A stretch of 64,000 bases of DNA, taken from the NCBI GenBank assembly GCA_040394475.1, contig JBEBSD010000015.1, positions 1 to 64,000 of the forward strand, given 5' to 3'. This DNA is from JBEBSD01 sp040394475 (GTDB lineage: Bacteria > Bacteroidota > Bacteroidia > Cytophagales > Spirosomataceae). The stretch's first letter is position 1. The number at the start of each line of letters is the position of its first letter. This document shows, one piece after another, positions 24,450 to 34,528 of the stretch. The position numbers and the translations under genes are program-made. Under the pieces are notes generated by a model that was given only the letters and a program-made list of their open reading frames with translations, had not been told where the DNA came from and ran no database searches.

Positions 24450-25973
24450 TCAGAAAAACCCTAATTTGTTTTTGCTGTACGAAACCAGCATGTTTTTGGT
24501 CTGGCGGTAATGATCCAGCATCATTTTGTGGTTTTCCCTTCCGAAACCGGATTTCTTGTACCCCCCGAAGGGTGCATGTGCGGGATAGGCGTGGTAGTTG
24601 TTGACCCACACCCGTCCTGCCTGAATGGCACGGGGAACCTGGTAAAGCTCATGCGCGTCGCGTGTCCAGACACCTGCTCCGAGACCGTATAAGGTGTCAT
24701 TCGCTATTTCGATCGCCTCTTCAACCGTTTTAAAGGTCGTCACTGCTACTACCGGGCCGAAAATCTCTTCCTGGAATACACGCATTTTGTTATGCCCTTT
24801 GAGGATGGTCGGTTGGATATAATACCCGCTTTCGAGCTCCCCTTCCAGTACATTGGCTTCCCCGCCTGTCAATACTTCGGCTCCTTCTTCTTTCCCGATC
24901 TGGATGTACGACAGGATCTTCTCGTATTGATCCTGCGACGCCTGTGCTCCCATCATCGAGGTGCCATCCAGCGGATGTCCGGTCCGGATGGCCTCGGTGC
25001 GCTGGATAACCCGTTCGATAAACCGGTCGTAAATACTTTCATGCACCAGCATCCGGGAGGGGCAGGTACACACTTCCCCCTGATTGAAGGCAAACAGCAC
25101 CGCACCCTCAATGGCTTTATCGAGGAATTCATCGTCTGCATCCATCACCGACGGGAAGAAAATATTGGGAGACTTGCCGCCCAGTTCCACGGTAGCCGGG
25201 ATAATATTTTCGGAAGCATATTGAAGAATCAGACGGCCGGTAGTCGTTTCTCCCGTAAAGGCCACTTTTGAGATCCGGGGGGAGGTTGCCAGGGGTTTTC
25301 CGGCTTCAGTCCCGAAACCGTTTACAATATTGACGACTCCCGCCGGAAGGATATCCTCCAGCAACTCGAACAAGCATAAAATAGAAGTCGGAGTTTGCTC
25401 TGCCGGCTTCAGGACGACGGTGTTGCCGGCCGCGAGCGCGGGAGCCAGTTTCCAGGTGGCCATCAGGATCGGGAAATTCCAGGGGATGATCTGACCCACA
25501 ACGCCCAGTGGTTCGTGAAGTACGATGCTGACGGTGTCGGCATCATGTTCGGAGATGAACCCTTCTTCCGTACGGATGGCAGCTGCAAAATAACGGAAAT
25601 GATCGACGACGAGGGGGAGGTCGGCGGCCCGGGTTTCCCGGAGGGCTTTCCCGTTGTCAATGGTTTCAACGATCGCCAGGTATTCCAGGTTGTCTTCGAT
25701 GCGCTGGGCAATTTTCAGCAGGATATTGCTGCGATAGGCGGCAGAAGAAGTCCCCCAGGTTTTAAACGCCTCGTGGGCTGCATCCAGTGCCAGTTCGATG
25801 TCTTCTTTGCCTGATCGGGCAACCTGCGTAAATACCTTTCCGTCAATTGGAGAAATATTGTCAAAGTATTCTCCTTTTACAGGAGGCAGCCATTTCCCGC
25901 CGATGAAGTTTGCATACTTTTCTTTAAATGCCGGGCGGGTGACTACATTGGTTTTTTCTGCAACAGCTTCCAT
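24450..25973 (-). CDS. NAD(P)-dependent aldehyde dehydrogenase (ExaC/AldB-like)
   Basis: A 507-residue aldehyde dehydrogenase. The cofactor segment IIPWNFPILMATWKLAPAL lies near residue 162, the catalytic Glu is in VELGGKSPN near 266, and the catalytic Cys is in FNQGEVCTCPSR near 305. The double-Cys form is typical of the acetaldehyde-oxidising ExaC/AldB group. It likely converts acetaldehyde or similar short aldehydes to acids. It is paired with DUF779 downstream and with a divergent AraC-type regulator 178 bp away, a classical arrangement. Confidence 0.93.
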   Translation of the reverse strand: MEAVAEKTNVVTRPAFKEKYANFIGGKWLPPVKGEYFDNISPIDGKVFTQVARSGKEDIELALDAAHEAFKTWGTSSAAYRSNILLKIAQRIEDNLEYLAIVETIDNGKALRETRAADLPLVVDHFRYFAAAIRTEEGFISEHDADTVSIVLHEPLGVVGQIIPWNFPILMATWKLAPALAAGNTVVLKPAEQTPTSILCLFELLEDILPAGVVNIVNGFGTEAGKPLATSPRISKVAFTGETTTGRLILQYASENIIPATVELGGKSPNIFFPSVMDADDEFLDKAIEGAVLFAFNQGEVCTCPSRMLVHESIYDRFIERVIQRTEAIRTGHPLDGTSMMGAQASQDQYEKILSYIQIGKEEGAEVLTGGEANVLEGELESGYYIQPTILKGHNKMRVFQEEIFGPVVAVTTFKTVEEAIEIANDTLYGLGAGVWTRDAHELYQVPRAIQAGRVWVNNYHAYPAHAPFGGYKKSGFGRENHKMMLDHYRQTKNMLVSYSKNKLGFF

Positions 25974-26006
25974 ACTATCAGGTTTAAAATTTATTCAATG
26001 AACTAC

Positions 26007-26040
26007 TTGTCATTGCAAAATAACTTCAATAAAATGACAA
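26007..26040. promoter_or_regulatory. Inverted repeat in the aldehyde dehydrogenase-araC gap
   Basis: TTGTCATT (26007-26014) and AATGACAA (26033-26040) are perfect 8-bp arms 18 bp apart, centred 50 bp upstream of the dehydrogenase start. It may bind the AraC-type regulator encoded divergently, but AraC proteins often use direct repeats, so this is tentative. Confidence 0.4.
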
Positions 26041-26151
26041 AATATTCCAATATCGGATCGTAGAGTTGCAGTAAAATATCCTTTTGCCTGGTAAACTAAA
26101 TCCTGCCGCACACTGTTATTGCGATAGTTACACCTGGCTTATACACTGTTT

Positions 26152-27072
26152 ATGGAGGGAAGGTCACTGGTATTACCGCAAAAATTAACACCGGTCCGCG
26201 AATTGCAGACACTGGTGGAGAACCGGCTCGTGTTCACGATGGAACATTGCGAGATGAATATTTTTGAGACCTACCAGCAGAGTGAACAGGTAAGTCTGCG
26301 ATTTGACAGCCTGGTCTATACAGCCATGTTGCGGGGCAAGAAGGTGATGCACTTGTTTGGTGACCGCCAGTTTGACTACCTGCCGGGCGAATCCGTCATA
26401 CTGCCTTCCAATGAACGGATGGTCATTGATTTTCCCGAAGCTACGATTGAGTCGCCCGCGCAGTGTATCGCGCTGACGATTGATGAAGATAAAGTCCGGA
26501 AAACCCTGGAGTTGTTGAATGAAAAATATACCAGGGCTGAGGGGCAATGGGCACTGGACAGCGCCCAGTTCCATATCCGCAACACCCAGGAAATCTCGCA
26601 CACGGTAGAGCGTCTGATCAGGGTGGCGAAAGAATCTAACCCGGCAAAGGATGTTTTTGCGGATATGGCGCTTCAGGAATTGCTGCTGCGCCTGATGCAG
26701 ACGCAGGCGCGTCACCTTATTTTCGACAATTACCGCGAATATAGTGCCACCAGCCGCTTTGCAACCGTTATTCTCCACATCCAGGAGCGGTTGCATGAAA
26801 ACCTGACGATCGGGCAACTGAGCAATATCGCCTGCATGAGCAAACCCCATTTCTTCCGGAGTTTCAGACAGGAATTCGGGATCAGCCCGGTGGAGTATAT
26901 TATCCGGGAGCGTCTGAAACTGGCCCGCCGGCTGCTGAAAGAACCCCAAAACCGTATTGCTGAAGTAAGTTATCAATGCGGATTCCAAAGTGTTAATTAT
27001 TTTTGTACTTTATTCAAAAAGTACGAGGGGGTTTCCCCCGGCCAGTTCAAGAAAAACCAATCCCCGGCTTAA
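26152..27072 (+). CDS. AraC-family transcriptional regulator
   Basis: A 306-residue regulator. Residues 1-195 form the AraC-type N-terminal ligand domain (LFGDRQFDYLPGESVILPS near 75). Two helix-turn-helix units follow in the C-terminal 100 residues: LTIGQLSNIACMSKPHFFRSF and the second HTH RIAEVSYQCGFQSVNYFCTLFKK, ending with GVSPGQFKK. It is divergent from the aldehyde dehydrogenase gene and most likely activates it in response to an alcohol or aldehyde. Confidence 0.9.
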   Translation: MEGRSLVLPQKLTPVRELQTLVENRLVFTMEHCEMNIFETYQQSEQVSLRFDSLVYTAMLRGKKVMHLFGDRQFDYLPGESVILPSNERMVIDFPEATIESPAQCIALTIDEDKVRKTLELLNEKYTRAEGQWALDSAQFHIRNTQEISHTVERLIRVAKESNPAKDVFADMALQELLLRLMQTQARHLIFDNYREYSATSRFATVILHIQERLHENLTIGQLSNIACMSKPHFFRSFRQEFGISPVEYIIRERLKLARRLLKEPQNRIAEVSYQCGFQSVNYFCTLFKKYEGVSPGQFKKNQSPA

Positions 27073-27088
27073 CCGCCGGAGCTGTTTG

Positions 27089-27718
27089 ATGAATTTGTTC
27101 CTGCATCGTTCCCCATTCTGGTTAAAAACAATCTTCCCGTCTTACGAATGGCGGGTCAAAACACAGGATCCGGTTATTTACCTCACTTTCGATGACGGTC
27201 CTGTCCCGGATATTACGGCCTTTGTGCTGGATACGCTGGCGCAGTATGAAGCGAAAGGTACTTTTTTTTGTATCGGGGACAACGTCCGGAAGCACCCGGA
27301 AGTATACGCAAAAATCAGAGCGGAAGGGCATGCGATCGGAAACCATACATTCAACCATATGAATGGCTGGAAAACCGAAACGGAGGTTTACCTGGAAAAT
27401 TATTACAGGTGTCAGGATATTCTGGAGCTGCCTACCAATCTGTTCCGTCCGCCTTATGGTCGTATCCGCCGCGAACAGTATCTTCGGTTACCCGAATCGA
27501 CGCGGGTGATTATGTGGGATGTGCTGTCGGGGGATTTTTCCCAGGCTATCACCCCGGAAATCTGCTTGTTCAAATCGATCCGGTATACGCGCCCGGGATC
27601 GATTCTTTTGTTTCATGATAGTATCAAGGCGAACCGGAATATGGCCTATACCCTCCCACGCTATATGGACCATTTTGCAGCAAAGGGCTACCGGTTTGAG
27701 GCGATGCCCATGTGTTAA
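27089..27718 (+). CDS. Polysaccharide deacetylase (CE4)
   Basis: A 209-residue NodB-type deacetylase, start set at 27089 (MNLFLHRSPFWLK) since the earlier in-frame ATG lies inside the araC gene. Motif 1 is YLTFDDGPVPD (near 31), motif 2 is GNHTFNHM (H-x3-H, near 83), RPPYGRIRR lies near 121, and LLFHDS near 178. It removes N-acetyl or O-acetyl groups from a glycan such as peptidoglycan or chitin-like polymers. It follows araC by 16 bp and may be co-transcribed with it. No clear signal peptide. Confidence 0.9.
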   Translation: MNLFLHRSPFWLKTIFPSYEWRVKTQDPVIYLTFDDGPVPDITAFVLDTLAQYEAKGTFFCIGDNVRKHPEVYAKIRAEGHAIGNHTFNHMNGWKTETEVYLENYYRCQDILELPTNLFRPPYGRIRREQYLRLPESTRVIMWDVLSGDFSQAITPEICLFKSIRYTRPGSILLFHDSIKANRNMAYTLPRYMDHFAAKGYRFEAMPMC

Positions 27719-27794
27719 AGAGGAGGGATTTTGCAAACGGATTGCCCGGGGATCAGTGATTATTCGTTCATCCAACAAACATCAGCAACCTGAA

Positions 27795-30218
27795 ATGTCA
27801 ACAAGATCAACCGTAGTAAGCCTTATGTTAGTTTCCGGACTCGCTTCCGCACAGGAAGCAGCACGTTATCAGACACCTACGCCGGAACTGGCAGCGCTGG
27901 TAAACGCAGCCCCGACTCCCACCGTGTCAGTCGATAGTAAAGGAGAGTGGCTGCTTATTATGGAACGCTCGGCACAACCTTCCATTGCCGAACTGGCCCA
28001 GCCGGAGCTCCGGCTGGCCGGGATCCGGATCAACCCGGCCAATAACGGCCCGAGCCGCGCTGCTTATGTGGAAGGAATGTTTCTTAAAAACCTGGCCACA
28101 GGGGTTGAAAAGCGGTTGACCGGCCTGCCGGAAAATCCCCTGATTTCGACTATTAAATGGTCCCCCGACGAATCGAAGATTGCTTTTACCGTTTCGGAGG
28201 AGGAACAGATACGATTGTACGTAGTCACGGTCAGTACAGGGGAAGTCGCCCGGGTTTCGCCGGAGCCGCTTAATGCTGCGATGGGGACGCCCTATTACTG
28301 GATTTCGGATAGTCAGTCGCTGCTGGCACGGCTGGTACCTTCCGGACGGGGCGCCGCGCCGCAACCGGCAAAGGCTCCCGACGGACCGACCATCCAGGAG
28401 AACCTGGGCCGGAAAACAATGGCTCCTACCTTTCAGGACCTGTTGAAAGACGCGGCTGACGAGGAACAGTTTGCGTACTATTGTACCTCGCAGCTGGCGC
28501 TGATCTCTCTGAACGGGAGCCTCCGGAAAATCGGAGAGCCGGCGCTGTTCGTCGATGCGGAGCCGTCGCCCGACGGGCAATTTGTATTGACCCAGACACT
28601 TTCCAGGCCTTTTTCGTACCTGGTACCCGCCCGGCTGTTTCCGATGACAACTGCTCTCCTGGAAACAGGGGGGAAGCCGGTGAAGACACTTTTCGAGCGG
28701 CCCCTGGTGGAAAATGTCCCCTGGGGAAGTGATGCCGTTCCGGATGGTCCCCGCAGTTTCAGCTGGCGCGCCGATGTGCCGGCTACGGTTTATTGGGTGG
28801 AGGCGCGAGACGGCGGTGACCCGCAGCGGGAAGTGGAAGTGCGCGATGAAGTGCTGCAGCTGCCGGTCCCTTTCGATGGCCCTCCGCAGCCTGTTTATGC
28901 TGCCAGGTACCGGTTTGCCGGTGTGTATTGGGGGGATGCGCATACGGCGTTGCTGATGGAACGTTGGTGGAAGACCCGCAGAACCCTTACACAGGTAGTC
29001 AACCCTTCGGACCCGGCGCAAGTTTCGTTGTTAATGGACAGGTCGTCGGAAGATAGCTATACGAACCCGGGTTACCCGGAGCTTTCGAAAAATAGATACG
29101 GCCGGAATGTGCTGTATATTACTCCTGAAAAAGAATTGTTTATGCTGGGCGCGGGGGCCTCTCCGGAAGGAAACCGCCCGTTTGTAGACCGGCTGAGCCT
29201 GAAAACAGGAGCAAGTACCCGCCTCTGGCGCTCGGAAGGACCGGTGTACGAGCAACCGGTTACGATACTGGACCGGGCTAAATTGACCGTGCTTACTACC
29301 CGGGAAACTCCTGAGGAGATCCCGAATTACTGCGTTCGCAAGCTGAAGCCGGGAAAGAAAGAAAACCCGTTGCAGCAGGTGACCACTTTCCCCCATCCTT
29401 ACCCGGACCTGAAAGGAGTCCAAAAGCAGGTGTTGCGGTATCAGCGGGATGATGGGGTAGCGCTGACCGCCACCTTGTACCTGCCGGTTGGCTATAAAAA
29501 AGAAGACGGGCCGCTGCCAACCTTGCTATGGGCGTATCCACGGGAATTTAAAGATAAGGATGCGGCCAGTCAGGTGGTCGGTTCTCCCTTTCAGTTTAAC
29601 CGGATCAGCTACTGGGGCGCGGCTGCTTTTGTCACCAGGGGGTATGCTATCCTCGACAACGCCACCATCCCGATTGTCGGGGAAGGACAGGAGGAGCCCA
29701 ACGACACGTATGTGAAGCAACTGGTGGCCAGTGCAAAGGCGGCTATTGACGAAGGTGTGAGACTCGGGGTCGTCGATGCGTCGCGGGTAGGGGTGGGCGG
29801 TCATTCTTACGGGGCATTCATGACAGCGAACCTGTTGACGCACAGCGGGCTGTTTAAAGCCGGATTGGCCAGGAGCGGCGCCTATAACCGTACGCTGACT
29901 CCCTTTGGTTTTCAGAATGAACAACGGACGTATTGGCAGGCGCCGGAGGTTTACAATGCGATGTCTCCCTTTATGAACGCCGATAAAATGAAAACCCCGC
30001 TGTTACTGATTCACGGGGAAGCCGACAACAATACCGGGACTTTCCCGATGCAAAGTGAACGTTACTACACGGCTCTGAAGGGAATGGGCGCTACCACCCG
30101 GCTGGTCATGCTGCCCTACGAAAGTCATGGATATACCGCGAAGGAATCATTGCTGCATATGTTATGGGAGATGGACCAGTGGTTGGAAACGTATGTAAAA
30201 AAGGGGGGGGATCAGTAA
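27795..30218 (+). CDS. S9-family serine peptidase (prolyl oligopeptidase-like, glutamyl type)
   Basis: An 807-residue secreted peptidase. The start at 27795 gives a signal-like MSTRSTVVSLMLVSGLASAQ; upstream in-frame codons overlap the deacetylase gene. Residues about 40-540 form a beta-propeller. The C-terminal alpha/beta hydrolase has GVGGHSYGAFM (nucleophile Ser, near 665), HGEADNNTG (Asp, near 745) and YESHGY (His, near 778). The catalytic domain resembles the S9D glutamyl endopeptidases. A run of eight G residues lies just before the stop. Confidence 0.88.
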   Translation: MSTRSTVVSLMLVSGLASAQEAARYQTPTPELAALVNAAPTPTVSVDSKGEWLLIMERSAQPSIAELAQPELRLAGIRINPANNGPSRAAYVEGMFLKNLATGVEKRLTGLPENPLISTIKWSPDESKIAFTVSEEEQIRLYVVTVSTGEVARVSPEPLNAAMGTPYYWISDSQSLLARLVPSGRGAAPQPAKAPDGPTIQENLGRKTMAPTFQDLLKDAADEEQFAYYCTSQLALISLNGSLRKIGEPALFVDAEPSPDGQFVLTQTLSRPFSYLVPARLFPMTTALLETGGKPVKTLFERPLVENVPWGSDAVPDGPRSFSWRADVPATVYWVEARDGGDPQREVEVRDEVLQLPVPFDGPPQPVYAARYRFAGVYWGDAHTALLMERWWKTRRTLTQVVNPSDPAQVSLLMDRSSEDSYTNPGYPELSKNRYGRNVLYITPEKELFMLGAGASPEGNRPFVDRLSLKTGASTRLWRSEGPVYEQPVTILDRAKLTVLTTRETPEEIPNYCVRKLKPGKKENPLQQVTTFPHPYPDLKGVQKQVLRYQRDDGVALTATLYLPVGYKKEDGPLPTLLWAYPREFKDKDAASQVVGSPFQFNRISYWGAAAFVTRGYAILDNATIPIVGEGQEEPNDTYVKQLVASAKAAIDEGVRLGVVDASRVGVGGHSYGAFMTANLLTHSGLFKAGLARSGAYNRTLTPFGFQNEQRTYWQAPEVYNAMSPFMNADKMKTPLLLIHGEADNNTGTFPMQSERYYTALKGMGATTRLVMLPYESHGYTAKESLLHMLWEMDQWLETYVKKGGDQ

Positions 30219-30240
30219 CCGGGCAGGATGTGCCCGGTTA
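30216..30240 (+). terminator. Hairpin overlapping the S9 peptidase stop codon
   Basis: TAACCGGGCA (30216-30225) pairs perfectly with TGCCCGGTTA (30231-30240) around five bases; the first three bases are the stop codon. There is no T-run, so it may act as a 3' stabiliser more than a terminator. Confidence 0.5.
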
Positions 30241-30327
30241 CGCGCCGGCTCTCGCCGGATAGTACATGCTTTTTGTACCGGAAGTCAGCCGTTGATGCGG
30301 GTACTGCCGGGTCCGCATGGATTCCCG

Positions 30328-31914
30328 TCAAAGCGCTATGATCCGTTCAATGTGTAGTTGCTCCAAAAAATAATCATCGTGCGACACCACCAGGAGAGTG
30401 CCCTGGTATTCACTGATAGCGGCCGTCAGCAAGGTGATATTCGGAATGTCTAAGTTATTGGTGGGTTCATCCAGAATAATAAGGTCCGGTGACTGTCTAC
30501 TGATGGTCAGGCAGCAAAGTGTTAAGCGCATTTTCTCTCCGCCGCTTAATGTAACACAGGGTTTATCCCAATCCTCTTTTGAGAACAGGAACCGGTTGAG
30601 CCTGATTTTAATTTCATGTTCCTGTAATGCCGAAGTATTAAAATGCCGGGCTTGTTCATAAACAGTGAGCCGGTCGTCGATGAGCGAGTAATCCTGATCC
30701 ATATAGACCGCCTGGGTGTCTGCTCTGTAGACCGTTCCGCTTTGCGGCGTCAATTTGCCCAGCATGAGGTGGATGAGGGTGGTTTTTCCCGAACCGTTCA
30801 AGCCTTTCAGCGCAATTCTTTCGCCACTGGTGATTTGAACGGTAAGGCTGTCATTCCAGAGTAACCGGCCGTCGTATGCGACATTAACGCCGGTGGCTTT
30901 GAAGATGATTTTGCCTTTGTGCAACGTGGAGTTGTGAAACCCGAACTTCATTTTGTCGAGGTCGGGCAATGCTGCGCGCAGCGTCTGTAATGCGTTCGAA
31001 ATGCCGTTAATTTTTTCCGTGTGGACGTTCTTCATTTTGGACGTACTTTTTTCGGCATTATTCCGGAGGGTATTGAGCATAATAGTAGGTATTCCGGCCT
31101 TTTCCTGCTTTTTCTTTCCACGGGCGTCCAGTTTTTGCTGTCTTTCCAGGGTTTCGCGTTCTTTTTCCCTGGCTTTTCGCAAGGCTTTTTCCCGGTCTTT
31201 TACCTCCTGGTTCAGGGCATCGGTTTCCAGCTCTTTTTGGGCGGCGTAAAAATCATAGTTGCCGCCGTAAACGGTAATCCCCCGATGATCCAACTCACAG
31301 ACCGTATCCAGGAGATTTAATAAGTTCCGGTCATGACTTACCACCATCAAAGTGGCCGAAGTCGTCTGAATAAAGTTGTACAACAGTTGCCTGCCCGAGG
31401 TGTCGAGGTGATTGCTGGGTTCGTCCAACAGTATGAATCGGGGTTGATGAATGGAGATCCCTGCAAGGAACACCTTTGTTTTTTGTCCGCCGCTTAAAGT
31501 TCCCATTTTTTGCGTCAGGTCAAAAGCTGCCAGCTGCCAGTCATTCAGGGCTTCGTTACACCGTTCCTCTATCCCCCAGTCGTCATTCAGCACCGTCAGG
31601 TTACTTTCCGTTACATTGCCGCTGAGGGTTTCCTTCAGTGCGTTGAGTTTATCCTCCACCTGTAGGGCTTGTGCAATGGTCAGATGATTATACTGTCCGA
31701 AAATCTGCGGGACATAATAGGGCGTGTCGGCAACTTTCAGCTGCCCGTCAGCGGGCTGCAGCGTGCCGGCAATAAGGTTAAGCAAGGTGGATTTCCCCGA
31801 ACCGTTAGCGCCGATCAAGGCGATCTTATCGTGACGGTTTACGGTCAGATGGAGGTTGTCAAACAACAAATCCTTATTGGGATGCAGATAGGTAATATTC
31901 TGTAAGGTAAGCAT
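30328..31914 (-). CDS. ABC-F family ATPase
   Basis: A 528-residue protein with two ATP-binding cassettes and no membrane segments. First cassette: Walker A GANGSGKST near 34-42, signature TLSGGQKTK near 140, Walker B FILLDEPSNHLD near 160. A highly charged linker spans about 225-310. Second cassette: GLNGSGKTT near 363, LSGGEKMRL near 446, LIILDEPTNNLD near 468. ABC-F proteins act on the ribosome in translation or antibiotic protection; which applies here cannot be told. The leader region (31915-31980) can fold into a structure next to the start codon. Confidence 0.9.
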   Translation of the reverse strand: MLTLQNITYLHPNKDLLFDNLHLTVNRHDKIALIGANGSGKSTLLNLIAGTLQPADGQLKVADTPYYVPQIFGQYNHLTIAQALQVEDKLNALKETLSGNVTESNLTVLNDDWGIEERCNEALNDWQLAAFDLTQKMGTLSGGQKTKVFLAGISIHQPRFILLDEPSNHLDTSGRQLLYNFIQTTSATLMVVSHDRNLLNLLDTVCELDHRGITVYGGNYDFYAAQKELETDALNQEVKDREKALRKAREKERETLERQQKLDARGKKKQEKAGIPTIMLNTLRNNAEKSTSKMKNVHTEKINGISNALQTLRAALPDLDKMKFGFHNSTLHKGKIIFKATGVNVAYDGRLLWNDSLTVQITSGERIALKGLNGSGKTTLIHLMLGKLTPQSGTVYRADTQAVYMDQDYSLIDDRLTVYEQARHFNTSALQEHEIKIRLNRFLFSKEDWDKPCVTLSGGEKMRLTLCCLTISRQSPDLIILDEPTNNLDIPNITLLTAAISEYQGTLLVVSHDDYFLEQLHIERIIAL

Positions 31915-31917
31915 AAC

Positions 31918-31979
31918 TTCTTTCGTAAGAGGTGAACAACTGCAGCAAACTGCGACGCAGTCTGCCGGATCCGAAAGAA
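31918..31979 (-). promoter_or_regulatory. Folded leader of the ABC-F gene
   Basis: On the gene strand TTCTTTCG (31979-31972) can pair with CGAAAGAA (31925-31918), whose last base is 4 bp before the start codon. The enclosed 46 bases contain a further 5-bp hairpin ACTGC-GAC-GCAGT at 31949-31961. The layout could hide the start region, a plausible but unproven leader control. Confidence 0.35.
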
Positions 31980-32128
31980 ATTGAATGTTACATTGACACG
32001 AATTTTAAGTAGCGCCGGCAAAGATACGAAAATTGCCTGTCTCCCGCAAAAAAGTGAAAAGGCAATCACTATCGTGTTGCTGCGCAGAGAAAGTGGCTCG
32101 CGGAATAACCGGGCGAACGTCGGCAGGC

Positions 32129-34384
32129 TTATTTTTTGATAAACTTCCGGCTGATGCTGGTTCCGGCGCTTTCGGCGGTGAGGTGATAAACACCGGGGGG
32201 TAAACCTGAGATGTCGAGGGTATACTGGCTGTTTTCAGGAATGATCTGTCTGGAAAAAAGGGTCCTGCCCGTTTGATCCCGTACCCGTAATGCAAAAGGA
32301 ACCTGCGGGAGTGCGGCGCCTTTCAGGGTGATGGCAGTTGCTGCAGGGTTGGGCTGCAGGTTCAGTCCGGCCGCTGCGGGGCAGTCTGCTGCCAGGATAG
32401 CCGTATAAGCCACCGAGCCGTCCAGGTCGTAGGAGGCAATGCGGTAATAAGGAAGCGCAACGGCAGCAGTAAAAGCGTACTGGTTGGAAACATTCCCGGT
32501 TGCAGCCAGTTCCCCCAGTGCGGTCCAGGTAATGCCGTTGCCGGAACCCTGTATTTCAAAATAGGCGGCATCGACTTCCCCGGTGGTTTCCCATGAAATA
32601 ACCGGGGAAGATTCATGGCAGGCTATTGCCATGGCGGCAACGTGTACCGGCAGTGCCTGATTGGATTGCGTAATGATATTGTTTTTGGTAAGCAGCAGTC
32701 TCTCGGGATCCAGCTCGACGCTGACCGCAACGAAGCCCAGGGTCTCCGAAAAGAACTGACCGTTATGACTATTGTTGACTACCACCAGCTGCTCTTCTCC
32801 GGGATTGGCTCCTTTAAACAAAAGCGGGATGGGAAGTTGGAAAAAATCCACCGAGGCTGGAAACGGAACGGTTTGACTGAGAGTGAGCTGGACTTCATTG
32901 CCATTCGGATACCAGGTCACCTGGTACTTCGGAAACCCTTCTCCCTCGTACCATTGGTTGAAAAAGTAGGTGAGATCCTTGCCGCTTGCGGCTTCGAGGT
33001 GGTTCTTCAGGTCCTGGGTAGTAGCAAAGCTAAAGGCAAGACCGGGATCGTTCAGGTAGTTGTTGATGGCCTGGAAAAAGTCCGTATCACCCAATATCCA
33101 CTGTAACATATGGAGCAACTGGGCGCCTTTGTAGTAACTCAGTCTTGAGCTGAAAATCCGGGCGGAACTGGTGACATCATCCACCTTTACACTTCCTCCC
33201 AGATCGCTGGAGGTACCGGTAATAAGGCTAATGGCATTTTGTCTCCTGGTAAGCGCATTTCCCGGATTGCTGTGATCCAGGTACAAATTGGTCAGGTAGG
33301 CAGCAAAGCCTTCGTTCAGCCAGATGTCTTCCCAGCTTCCGCAGGTAATTTTATTTCCGAACCACTGATGAGCCAGTTCGTGGGCCACCAGGGTCGTGCC
33401 CATATTGACCATAAACGAATTCGTCTGGTGCTCCATACCGCCGCTCCATCCAAATTGGGTGTGGCCGTATTTTTCTTCAAGAAAGGGATAAGACCCGAAC
33501 TTGTCACTGAAAAAGGCCATCATGTCGCCGGTCAGTGCAGCGCCGTCGGTAAAAGTGGTTTCACTTTGCGGATAATAGTAGGTCTCCATGAGGATAGACT
33601 CGCCCGCGACGTCAAAATGGGTTTGGTGTACCCCGTAATTTGTAAGGGCAAAGGCTACCAGGTAACTGGCAATGGGGTATTTGTGTTTCCAATGGGTGAC
33701 CGTATAGGAACCGTCCGGGATTTCGGATTGCAGGAGGCCGTTGGAGGAAGCCCGGTAGGTTACCGGCGCGGACTCCCCGACCGCAAAATGAGTGGGATGT
33801 TTCAGGAAAATATCGATGGAATCGGCTTTGTCCTCGAGCCCGTTTTTACAGGGCCACCAGTCGCGGCTCCCGAACGGCTCACTCAGGGTCCACATCGCCG
33901 GAACGGCAGGGGTCCCCTGGGTGGTACTCACAAAAATACGAGGTTCCGGACTGGTGGGCGGTACCCCGCTGTAGACAATACGAACGGAATCCTCGTTCCC
34001 GGGCTGCAGGGGCTGCGGCAACGTAATCTGCACCTGGTGGCTGGTATGTATAAAAGGAAGCGGGACGCCGTTGGAAAAAACAGCGGCAACGGTCAAGGCA
34101 TCGTTCAGGTCGAGTACGATCTGATCGGAGGCCTGCAGCATGGTGAAATGGGTTGTCACCTGTCCGGCGATACTTCTGACGGCCGGGTCGACATTCCATT
34201 CGGCGCGATAGTAGGTTACGTCGAAATGAGAAGCCGAATGCATGCCGGCAACCCGGGCCAGCCTGGCATGGCGGGCGCCTTCCATTTCGGCAATTTCATC
34301 ATGGACGCCTTTGCAAAGAGGTTCCTGGCCGCTGGCGTCCGGGATTAAGAGTACTAAAAGCAAGGGAAGGTATTTCAGGATCAT
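32129..34384 (-). CDS. M1-family aminopeptidase with T9SS sorting domain
   Basis: A 751-residue secreted metallopeptidase; the start at 34384 gives the signal MILKYLPLLLVLLIPDASGQ. The M1 catalytic domain covers about 45-540, with the zinc motif HELAHQWFGN near 300 and the downstream Glu in WLNEGFAAYL about 20 residues later. A beta-sandwich region follows. The last 80 residues are a type IX secretion sorting domain (LQPNPAATAITL ... GVYHLTAESAGTSISRKFIKK-type ending). It is thus exported across the outer membrane and processes extracellular peptides. Confidence 0.92.
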   Translation of the reverse strand: MILKYLPLLLVLLIPDASGQEPLCKGVHDEIAEMEGARHARLARVAGMHSASHFDVTYYRAEWNVDPAVRSIAGQVTTHFTMLQASDQIVLDLNDALTVAAVFSNGVPLPFIHTSHQVQITLPQPLQPGNEDSVRIVYSGVPPTSPEPRIFVSTTQGTPAVPAMWTLSEPFGSRDWWPCKNGLEDKADSIDIFLKHPTHFAVGESAPVTYRASSNGLLQSEIPDGSYTVTHWKHKYPIASYLVAFALTNYGVHQTHFDVAGESILMETYYYPQSETTFTDGAALTGDMMAFFSDKFGSYPFLEEKYGHTQFGWSGGMEHQTNSFMVNMGTTLVAHELAHQWFGNKITCGSWEDIWLNEGFAAYLTNLYLDHSNPGNALTRRQNAISLITGTSSDLGGSVKVDDVTSSARIFSSRLSYYKGAQLLHMLQWILGDTDFFQAINNYLNDPGLAFSFATTQDLKNHLEAASGKDLTYFFNQWYEGEGFPKYQVTWYPNGNEVQLTLSQTVPFPASVDFFQLPIPLLFKGANPGEEQLVVVNNSHNGQFFSETLGFVAVSVELDPERLLLTKNNIITQSNQALPVHVAAMAIACHESSPVISWETTGEVDAAYFEIQGSGNGITWTALGELAATGNVSNQYAFTAAVALPYYRIASYDLDGSVAYTAILAADCPAAAGLNLQPNPAATAITLKGAALPQVPFALRVRDQTGRTLFSRQIIPENSQYTLDISGLPPGVYHLTAESAGTSISRKFIKK

Positions 34385-34528
34385 AGGATGATGCGTATAA
34401 GAAGTCCTCAGCCGGGTAATTGTCATCCCGGCGCCATCCAGGTGCCGGGAACATCTCTACGAAATTAATAAAAGGAAGAATGGATTCCGACAAGGCCAGG
34501 GAAATTCCCGGAAACCGGTACCCGCAGG

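Noticed and set aside
30203..30210. G8 run at the end of the S9 peptidase gene as a phase-variation switch
   Set aside because: It lies two codons before the stop, so slippage would only change the last residues.
28000..30218. Long minus-strand frames opposite the S9 peptidase
   Set aside because: They are complements of a gene with complete catalytic motifs and show no protein-like features.
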